DNA from: Cryptococcus deneoformans JEC21
Taxonomy: Eukaryota; Basidiomycota; Tremellomycetes; Tremellales; Cryptococcaceae
NCBI RefSeq assembly: GCF_000091045.1
Contig: NC_006681.1
Location: 121,001-185,000 of the forward strand
Direction: 5' to 3'
DNA: 64,000 bases
Of this stretch, positions 55,311 to 64,000 are shown piece by piece (the first letter of the stretch is position 1; the number at the start of each line of letters is the position of its first letter). The notes under the pieces were generated by a model, which saw nothing but the letters and a program-made list of their open reading frames with translations, did no database searches and was not told the origin of the DNA. The position numbers and the translations under genes were made by a program.

Positions 55311-57199
55311 TCAATGAATTCTCTTCCCTTTGCCCATCAAAGTGCTATTGTTCTTCCGCTTCTGAGAAGACTTTTGTCCAGCTGTAGCTTGTGCTATTTT
55401 CCTTCTGGCCAAGTATAGAATCCTCTTTTCTCCTAGTCTAACAACAGCAGCAGACTCATTTCTTCCCAAAGAAGTCACTGGTTTATCATCAGCCCCATGA
55501 TATGAACTTCTCACTACTTTGAGATCATGCTAAAAAATGAAGACACATTATTACCAGTAACAATCAGCAAGCAAGCTGTGATAACATGACATACCTCTAT
55601 GTTTTGCTTATACTGGGCCAGCCTTTGATTAATAATTTCATGCAGAACATCAGCCACTGTTTCATCAATTATGGCACGCGGCATTCTGCCCTTCTTGTGT
55701 GCTCTATCCCAATCTGAGTCATGAAGTAGTAAACGGATGAATGAGATTAACCCATCATCAATATCGTGTGAGAAGTTCAGAGGAAATATACTAATCATGG
55801 TTACTAAGGAAAGCAAGCCAATATAAAATGCAGATCACTCACTCCTCTTGCCCTTCTTCAAGCCACCAATCAATGCGATCTTGCAGAGTTGCCTTCATGT
55901 GTGCTCCACCCAACTTTGTGGTCACACACCCCACAATGAGATCGCCCTGAAGCAACACTTCATCTCCAGGATTTCCATAAGGCCATGAACCTAATTCGGT
56001 CTCGTTGAGTAAGTCTAGCATATCTGATGGCAAAGGCAGAACATCAACATGACCATATTTGCGAAGGAGTTCAGAGTTAGGAGGGGAATCATAGGTGTTG
56101 TACTGTTGCCAGATCATATTAGTCTCTCATCAATCCAAATCTTAGCATAATGAAGATGGCCTACTATTTGTTCTGATTGCTTTACTAATTGAGTAGACTT
56201 CATTACAACTCCTTCATCAAAGCCCTCAATAGTGTCCTCATCAACATACAGATGGGCATTATCCTTCCCCCAGGCAGCATTCAGCATATCGGCAAAGGGA
56301 ATCATGACAACCATCTCCTCCTCATCTTCATCATCACTTTCCTTTTCACTATTACCATCCGATCTAGACTGTGAGTGTGATCGTCCAAAGCGATGGAGAG
56401 GTACAGTGAAGGAACGAGAAAGAATCCTAGATCCTTGAATGTGGAAGGCGTCCATAGTTATATGGGGTGAATCTACAGGGAATAGATCAGGATGGGCCTA
56501 ATCGTCCGTTACATGTTTGAGCATGATCAGTTTAACATCTGAGGGATGAACTAACTTTGATAAATGGTGCCAATACGCTAGTATATTCAGCTTCTGCGTC
56601 CTCTCTCCCGATACGATCTATGTAAATCCTGTAATTAGTATTATGATAGTATCGTGGAAAGGCAGACATACCTGCAATGTCCGTCCCCGATAGCTGTTCT
56701 CTCTGCCGTTCAGTCCAGAACATTGGAGTCTCAAACAACACAGGCATATTTGCTGATAAGCGTCAGACCCAACAGCACATGATATTACCAAAACAGACTT
56801 ACCAAGATACCCTGCCCAGCGACTTTTTGATCCTTTGATAGTTTCCCACATCATCACTAGTATGAGTTGCGCCCATCCTTTATTGAGCTGATCCCACTCA
56901 GAGGCATCGAGATGATCTTTCAGATCAGAAGTATAAGCTGACAAAATGAGGTCGTCGGGTACATGGAACAAAGGAGTTCCTTCCTGTAATGATATACATT
57001 CAGTTGTGTTCCCTCTGCAATCCATATCCTAAGATGATCGTACCTCGATGTCTTTGACAGCTACAGCACCATACCCCATACCTGGAACCGAAACAATGTC
57101 TACTAATTCTTCGTTATACCATCCTCCAGATTCCTTGAACCATGTTAAGAATTTTTGACTTTCGAAGGCCTCAGCCTGTATAAGAGCTTGCGAGGTCAT
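55311..57199 (-). CDS. SET-domain protein lysine methyltransferase, RKM4/SETD6-like
   Basis: Member of the SET-with-Rubisco-LSMT-C family. ATG 57199 (MTSQALIQAEAFESQKFLTWF) is the first ATG in frame; the split SET domain follows over several short introns: NEELVDIVSVPGMGYGAVAVKDIE, GTPLFHVPDDLILSAYTSD, then ILVMMWETI. After an acidic linker (KESDDEDEEE) come the diagnostic IPFADMLNA...NAHLYVD (about 56300-56235) and IYNTYDSPPNSELLRKYGHVD, the SAM/lysine-pocket block (NTY-x-x-x-x-N-x-ELLR-x-YG). The C-terminal substrate-binding helices (about 56000-55540) lead to a lysine-rich tail (QKSSQKRKNN) and TGA 55311-55313. DMLNA rather than DMLNH resembles yeast Rkm4, which methylates ribosomal protein L42; the substrate here is not proven. 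About 480 residues. It is divergent from MSH4. Confidence 0.9.
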
Positions 57200-57693
57200 T
57201 TGTATTTCAGTTGGAGCCACGAAGGTGTTATTTGATGAAAATGAAATGGTCCCACTTCACAATGGCAGACTGAACTGTCCGTGCCCGAGGATCGCTGCGA
57301 CCTTCTTTATTTCTTTTCACGCGCTCGAATTGAGAGACGATTTGGCAGTGGAAAATCGGATTGCGCTGCTCAGTGAGAAGAGAGGCTGTAATAAGAGATC
57401 GATTGGTCAGCGATTGACTGACGAGGGAGCGAACGAACAATAAATAAATTGACTGGACAGACACTTTTTCGGGAGTATGTGGTCACGTGATTATGCACTT
57501 ACCTCGTTCGGTCGGCCGTCGGGCGCAAATTAACAATCCGTCCTTCCTACTTACTATATGATTAGTATTTCACTGAAATAGGCAACAGTCGCCACCGCCT
57601 CGTTCTTCCAACCTACGTTTACGTCTTTCCATCCTGACTATATCGGACAAGAACCATAAGATTGTCACTGACCTATTCAATCATATAACCAGA
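57200..57693. promoter_or_regulatory. Shared upstream region of the SET gene and MSH4
   Basis: 494 bp between two divergent start codons. It has no clear TATA box; a few pyrimidine-rich runs occur before each start. No specific factor site can be named from the sequence alone. Confidence 0.4.
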
Positions 57694-60600
57694 ATGCCTG
57701 TCCCCGCTCAACTGCGCACAATAGCTCCAGAGAAAATCAAGGCAGCCGTCTCTCCTAGCGCGATCTCAGCGTTTACACAGACACGTCATCGTCCGGGGGC
57801 TGGCTCTGCTAATAATAAACTTCAAGCCACAACAAGGCCTTCTACAAGAGCTTCTGCTCGCATTGAAGATGTCTCTTCCTATGTTGTTGCTTTGCTTCAA
57901 GGCAAAGGTAGACTTTCTTGACCCATTTTACTCACTTTATATCGCTAAGCCACGCTGTTCAGGTCATGGAGTTGAAATTGGTATAGCTGCAATAAGTTTA
58001 TTGACCGGTCAGGTGAGCTGTGCAGGTATTTTGTGATACAAGTCTAATACCAGTAAAACAGACTGTCATCACTCAAGTGAGATGTTCCGCTACTGCAATC
58101 TTCATATGAGTTTGCGAACTTGATTGCTGACTGAATTGATAGGTTGCTGACAATGCCAGTCAGTCTACCACTATGGAAGGTCTGAAATAATACCATGCCG
58201 TAGCTGATCTTTTCAGGCTTTGAAAAAACTGTACAGCAGCTTTATTCCCATCCACCTAACACAATCATTGTTCCAGATACCATGTTAAAGAGTGGAGCTG
58301 CGGAAGCCAGTTACGGTGACCAGAGGGATATCAACGTAAAGGAGCACCTCATGAGTAGGCTAGAAGACGAATATGAGATTGAATGTATTGGTGTGGACCG
58401 CAGTCACTGGAATCGAGAAACTGGTATGTCACTGTAATGTCGTTCTTTTCACCAGAGGCTGGTCCTCCTTCTTATCCACATTTTTCAGGCCGTGATTTTG
58501 TCGAGGACTTGGCAGTTGATGACGAGCTCAAAGCATCTATCCTTATGGCTATTGAAAACAAGTGATGTATCAAAAGGCACTCATGCTCGCTGAAGACTGA
58601 TGACCCAATAGATTCTATGCCCTATGTGCTCTTTCTGGATTGTTCAGATATTTACAGGTATGGAGGAACATTGAATTTCCGGAGCGCAGTCTGAGGATGA
58701 AATATGTGGTCTCTGAAGGTACGGTGCTATCTTCTGCTCACAACAAGGCGACTTCTTGTGCTCATCATGTTTACCACAATGCTATGTAGGGACGATGTTC
58801 ATTGATATTGAAACTGCCAAAAATCTGGAGCTCGTGCGCAATAATCTCACAAATAAGGCCACCCATACGTTGTACTGTGAGTAAAAGTTTACGTCTATGG
58901 GTATCCAGTCCAAGATTAATGTACTCTGACGTTACCGGTAGCTGTTTTGAACCATTGTCATACTCCTATGGGTATGCGACTTCTTAGGACATGCATACTC
59001 CAACCAAGCAATGGTACAGTTGTGATGTTTCACTAAAATCTTCCGCTCATGTCTAGCATCTGAAAGTTCTTAGTGATATAGAAGGAAGACTTGATGCTGT
59101 TCAGGGTGTGTGGGCCAGCAACTGTGTCAGAAATATGCAATATGCTAATGAGCAACAGAACTTGTGACAGCGCAAGAGAAGCTCACAGTTTTGAGGTCAA
59201 AGTTGTCTGTTATGTCTAAGGTGTGTACTAGCATACAATGGTCATCATCATACCTCATTATTTGCGAGCTGATGAATTGATTAGATGGATTTGGAGTCCA
59301 TTGTTGCTCAGGCAAGTCGATGGGCTTGGTGTTTAATATCACTTGGCTTTCATGGTTAATCTGAGTGTTAGATTTCACATCAAAATCTGTCACAAACAGA
59401 TGTGGCTATGACTGATCGCAGGATATCTCTGCTGCTCAACCTTGTGGACTACTTACAGAGCGTCAAATCAATCAATGCTGAGCTTGCAGGAGGACACTGT
59501 AAATTGCTTGGCATGATTGCTAGGGTATGTGACAATTATCTATTGCCTTGGGTTAAACTAAGAAGTCTTTATTCTTTGATAAGCGCCTTTCCGATAAACA
59601 ACTTGGCAAGTTATCCAGCATTATCAACAGTGAGTGAAATAAGACATCTCTGCCTGCAATACTTAGAGTGAATCAGACTGTCTTTCCAGAGATTCGACAA
59701 CGTTGAGGAAAAATGGAAAACACCAAAATGCCAGAATCGCTCGGTTGTTTGCTGTGAAAGCAGGTTTTGCACCTCTGCTGGATGTTGCTAGACAGACCTA
59801 CCAGGAGAATCTTCAGGATATCTATGACTGTAAGTCTAAAACAAACAAGCCCATACATACATGGTACCTCTCTCACCCCTCTATATAGTGGAATTAGAAG
59901 TCAATGGTGAGTGTCGTGACTGTTACGACCACTAAAATAGTCATAAAGGAAAATATGGCTTGAGCTGCCAAGTTGAGAGTGTGGGAGGTACATTTCAATT
60001 TAGCATACCGTCAGGACAGCCTGAAAACTTGCTACCATCTGAATTTATTGGTACTGAAAAGGCTAAGCACAAGTGCATCACTAGTAGGAATGGATACACA
60101 TGAGTTGTAACTGATTTGATCTTGCCAGAATTCGGTTCACAAGTCAAGAGCTTGTATGGTTACATTCATGGATGGACCCATTTTTGACCATGCGCCTGTA
60201 GCTCAAACGGTGTGCGAAACTGTCCCAATCTCATCAAGAGGTTCTGTTGATCAGTGGACAAACCATCAATGATCTTATCGCGCAAGTGAAGGGAAACTTG
60301 GGTGGGTGCTGTGTTGCATCAACCTGCTGCTGACAAACATATAAGGTGGACTATATCATTGTGCTGAAGCTGTATATTGCTGCCTATAACATCTCAGGTC
60401 TCAAATGTTTTTTTTATCTAATATAATACATAGATTGCAAGTCTTGACATGATCGCAAGCTTTGCCTTTAGTGCCTTCAGTAAGCTGACATGTTGACAAT
60501 GAGTATGATGCTGATCCTCTCTCTAGACAGCAACTACAGTGAGTGACTAGTGATTGTAAATCATCTACTAGATGAATGACGAGCTAAGTGGCATCAGTTC

Positions 60601-62208
60601 GTCCAGATTTCAAGGATACTCTAGCGGTATATAAGACTCTGTATCATCCCTGACCAAAACTGATCAGAAGGACATTTGTAGATTCATGGTGGCCGCCATC
60701 CAATTTTGGACAATTTACTTGGTGCTGGTGATTGTATACCAAACAACGTGTGAGTATTTAAGCAGTTGGTTTCTTTTTTTTACTGATCTCACATAACAAC
60801 TTAGTTATGCTGCAAGAGGTTCTGCCACTTTTCAAATCATTCAAGGTCCTAAGTTTGTCACTTTCTTTTTTTCTTAATCATTACTTTCTGATGGTGCTTT
60901 AGTATGTCGGGCAAAAGCACTTATCTAAAGCAGGTAGGGCTTTTGACTGTACAGGCTATGATTGGGTGCTTGTGAGTTGGAGACACTAAAACCATATCAA
61001 GCAGTTGAGATGACTAGTCCTCTCTTCTCTCAGTGTACCTGCGGAATATGCATGCTTTACAATTCATGATGCTCTTTTGAGTCGTTTATCAAATGATGGT
61101 AAGGAACAGGCGAATGTACACGATGACTTCATCAGCTCAAAGTTGTAGATTCAATGGAGAAATGTCTATCAACCTTTGCCTCGGAAATGGCTGCATCAGC
61201 CATGATACTGGGTGGGTCACAGTTCATTAACAGACTGCTCATAGTTAGGACTCGCAAGTCCTAGGTCACTTGTTCTCATAGATGAAGTGAGTGGTGTACT
61301 GGCCATGGACTATGTCATTGACAACATTCCCAAGTTGGGGAGGGGCACTTCAAGTCTGGAAGGCATGGGATTATCCTATGCCATAGCTGAATCGCTCATT
61401 AGGAGGCAAGTAAGTCAGTCTATTTGACAGACTTTTTCGCTTGTTGAAAATGCAGCAGTCTTTCGTCTTTTTCGCAACTCATTTCCAAGACCTTGCAGTA
61501 ATTCTTGGGAATCTGTCTGGAGTTGTAAAGTCAGTCAAGACTGAAATATTCATCTTTTAGATACTGATGAACATGTCACAAGACTACACCTAAAGGTCCA
61601 GGTAACAAGCAGTATTCATTCTACATGGGGTCCACAATTACTTATCTGAGCTAGCATTGCAATACAGAAACCCTTTCACCAACAGAATTTGGCAGTACTT
61701 TTGCCTACAAAGTTGCTGAGGGTGCAGCTCCAATGGTGCACTATGGTTGGTGCTTTGTTTGGAACATATAGGGAATTTTGTCATCTAGCTAATAAACTGC
61801 AGGCCTCGAGATAGCTAAACTAGCCGCCCTTCCTTCAACGGTTTTGCAAAGAGCATCAGAGATTGCAACTCAACTGAGTGAATTGGAAGAACAGGGTAAG
61901 AATGTGATCTTTATATGAATTTGATACCAATCTGCATATATAGGTAGGCGGTCCAACTTAGCCAACACTAGCATGCGACGCCGAAAGATACTGTGGGAGG
62001 TAAGGTGTAAACAATTCTTCCATGGGCAGGATCGCTCAACGATATCTAGTTGAGGGCCAAACTGAAGCAGGTGCAAAGTAATTCAAGGCTTGATAATGAG
62101 ACATTGGGAGAATTTCTTCTGAATCTTCAAGCTCAATGTTATCTGACTCTTCGTCAATCCCTAGAGATGGTTCAAACAACAACCAGTGGTAGTGAAACAG
62201 GGCATTAA
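57694..62208 (+). CDS. MSH4: Meiotic MutS homologue MSH4
   Basis: Partner of MSH5 that stabilises crossover intermediates in meiosis; it lacks the mismatch-binding domain I. ATG 57694 (MPVPAQLRTIAPEKIK) begins about 800 residues spread over more than twenty small exons. The connector and lever regions (FYALCALSGLFRYL, GTMFIDIETAKNLELV, PMGMRLLRTCILQPS, GRLDAVQE, 58600-59100) are followed by the ATPase: GPNMSGKSTYLKQ (Walker A, split by an intron at 60852-60902), STFASEMAASAMIL, SLVLIDE|LGRGTSS (Walker B and signature, split by an intron between 61287 and 61334), and FFATHF (about 61470). The C-terminal HTH follows (KVAEGAAPMVHYGLEIAKLAALP). It ends at TAA 62206-62208, convergent with the pyridoxal kinase gene 85 bp away. 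GRGTSS and TFASEM are typical of MSH4. No break in the ATPase motifs was seen; some middle exons were joined only approximately. Confidence 0.93.
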
Positions 62209-62293
62209 CAATCAGCTCATCAAAATCTAGTAATCTGATCCGAATTGATTCCGACATTTTTTTATGTGCTGCATAGGAAACAGATAAATGTAA

Positions 62294-63717
62294 TTATTTC
62301 TCAAGTTGTTCAGATATGTGTGTCCAGTCAATTCTTTTTCCTGGCCATCCTTCTCCGCCATCCTGAATTAGTGCTCTTTCCTGCACCACTCTTAACTCTC
62401 GTAATCTCATCCTTCGGGCCTTTCTCTTAGGGTCTTTAGGATTCAAAGGTTTGAGAGCATCAAGCTCTGTATCGGAAGGTATGACTGAATCAGCAGGTAG
62501 AGGATCAGAGGGATGGTGCAGTGGACGCGGTGTTGCAGTCCCAAAAACTTCTGCTTGAGCGAGTGAATGGACGTGAGTTTGTAGAAGGATCTGTTGCACA
62601 GTCAACAACGCTCTTGAAACAGCCCAGGGAAGAGGAGGAAGGTTGGGGTTGGCTTTAGGATCCTTGAAATGAGCCAAAACCATGGCTGAGAAAAGGTCTC
62701 CGACTCCTGAGAAATAACCTCTGATGGTGGGAAGAGCAAAAGCGTATGTTTCCATTTGACCATCAAACCAGCTGCTGGCAAAGCAAACTAGGACCTCGTC
62801 ATCAGGGGCACCTGTCCCAACAGCATCATACCATGGTGGAAGAGGTTGGGGAAGCAAACGAGTGTATGAGGGAGGTGGAGCTGGCAAGGAAAGTGACTCG
62901 ACAAGAGAGATGGGAAGGGGAATGGACGAAAAAGCAATATGGGGGAGCTGATTGACAGTGTGTAGCTTTTCAAGGGCATTTTGTAATGTTTCTAGAGAAG
63001 TGATCGCGATCCCTGATAGAAGCCTGGTCATGCAAGTCAGACTGATTGCCGTCACTCTGAATCCGTATCACTTACTCCACTTCGAACTGGTTTGGTGTTA
63101 TGATTGTAGCCAAATTCAACATTTCCTTGTATATAGGGACTACATCCCTGGATACATACAGACCCGTTCCAATGTCTCCCATGACGGCTTTGACCGACGT
63201 CAATCTTTTTTTTTCCCCCTGTCTATACTAACATCAGATAAAGAACTCACGATCAAGAAGATATATAAGGGAAGGGTTGTCTGCCTTCATTCTCCTTATT
63301 CTATCGGTGACGACGCTCAGTGCCTCAGCACTTGGTATATAACCTGTAAGTATTCTAGGGTGGGTGAGTAGTCCATTGACTGCCATGCCATTGAATATGG
63401 CAGCCAACTCGTCAGGCGAGGTCTTATGTCCGTCCGTGAAACCGTAACCTAAGACATAACGTTAGCCATCTATTTAAACCTTTATAGGAAAATCTGACCT
63501 GTATGATTGGAGAACTGGACAGTGTTGATCACATCCACATCATAACCTAGAGTCTGTAGTGGAAACGTGGCAGCCCTGTTGCCTTATCATTCTCCGTTAG
63601 CACTGATCAAGAGAGAAGGTGATCGTACTCACCGACGTAGCCTGAAACTACATGTGATTGGATAGAAAGTATCCTCTCTCCATCTTGATACGTTCCTTTC
63701 TGTCCAACAGTCGACAT
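62294..63717 (-). CDS. Pyridoxal kinase (PdxK/BUD16 type)
   Basis: Phosphorylates pyridoxal, pyridoxine and pyridoxamine in vitamin B6 salvage. ATG 63717 gives [29 protein letters not shown], then in separate exons [47 protein letters not shown] and [16 protein letters not shown] (63290-63160), and [13 protein letters not shown]. The large 3' exon (from 63055) has [43 protein letters not shown] with the GVGD loop that carries the catalytic aspartate, and a basic C-terminal helix ([20 protein letters not shown]). Stop TAA 62294-62296. Ribokinase-fold motifs are complete. The frame is open upstream to an in-frame ATG at 63990, but those extra 91 residues are low-complexity and are probably 5' UTR. 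Confidence 0.93.
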
Positions 63718-64000
63718 TATGTAGCGGAAGTAGGGAAATGAAAAATATCCGATTGAATAAGAAAAAGACGCTGCGGGTAATCGATAAGAAAACAGCCGAG
63801 ACGACTCGCGGAGAGAGCCTGGGACAAGTCCGCCAGCTAATAACTCTTCTTGCAACTTTTGCAATTTATTTATAACTACTACGAGCACTACTTGTTGTTG
63901 CAGACTCGCAATAATATTGTGACGTCTCCTTACAAACAATTTGCTCGTTGTAGTACTTTCTGTCAACTGGAATTTATTGTGACACTGCAAATGAGAAGTG
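63718..64000. promoter_or_regulatory. Upstream region of the pyridoxal kinase gene
   Basis: Likely 5' UTR and promoter; no neighbouring gene start is visible before the window ends. It is open in the kinase frame, which leaves a possible N-terminal extension unresolved. Confidence 0.4.

Noticed and set aside
1..64000. tRNA, rRNA or snRNA genes
   Set aside because: No A-box/B-box pair with a cloverleaf or other RNA-gene signature was recognised; a tRNAscan/Infernal run would be decisive.

Overview
The window is nuclear DNA of a filamentous or yeast-like basidiomycete, most likely Agaricomycotina. Reasons: protein genes are cut by many short introns (about 40-70 bp, GT...AG), genes are closely packed and divergent or convergent, and the mobile elements (Ty3/gypsy elements with one gag-pol frame, CACTA elements with a Tnp2 transposase, PIF/Harbinger elements with a SANT/Myb-like partner) are those usual in mushroom and tremelloid genomes. 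I cannot name the species. Two single N bases (25989, 26762) show it is an unfinished assembly.

Left gene block (1-8.3 kb): the 3' end of a WD40-like gene, an SRV2/CAP adenylyl cyclase-associated protein, an MTQ2-type eRF1 methyltransferase, an FHA-containing checkpoint kinase (Cds1/Rad53/Chk2 type) and a BSD-domain protein. Right gene block (55.3-63.7 kb): an RKM4/SETD6-like SET methyltransferase, the meiotic MutS homologue MSH4 and a pyridoxal kinase. All are ordinary single-copy eukaryotic genes whose key residues are visible.

Between them (about 8.7-55.0 kb) is a 46-kb island of mobile elements with no convincing host gene. From left to right: decayed LTR and Harbinger fragments; a solo LTR (family C, TSD CATAG); a 6.1-kb CACTA element (copy 1); a Ty3/gypsy element of family B lacking both ends (B1); a second B element (B2: 5' LTR and gag) broken by a full-length Ty3/gypsy element of family A; an inverted partial A (A'); an inverted partial B (B') holding a solo A-type LTR (TSD CATGT); a CACTA 3' end split by a 3.4-kb PIF/Harbinger element (TSD AAT); an inverted CACTA copy 2; then older debris: LTR fragments, an 82-bp fold-back element, a solo C LTR (TSD AAGGC), a decayed second Harbinger element, a copia RNase H fragment and a cluster of perfect palindromes.

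The main structural results are these. (1) The two CACTA copies are inverted relative to each other. Their outward and inward flanks match the result of a ~30-kb inversion between them: the 3-bp TSD (TCT) is recovered only when the left flank of copy 1 is joined to the flank at the 3' end of copy 2, and an open reading frame then runs through the joint. (2) Both CACTA transposase genes are broken, but at different places. (3) Old copies have lost CpG to TpG/CpA, pointing to CpG methylation or a RIP-like process. (4) The large, gene-free, nested and partly inverted island would fit a basidiomycete centromere or other heterochromatic block; this is inference only.
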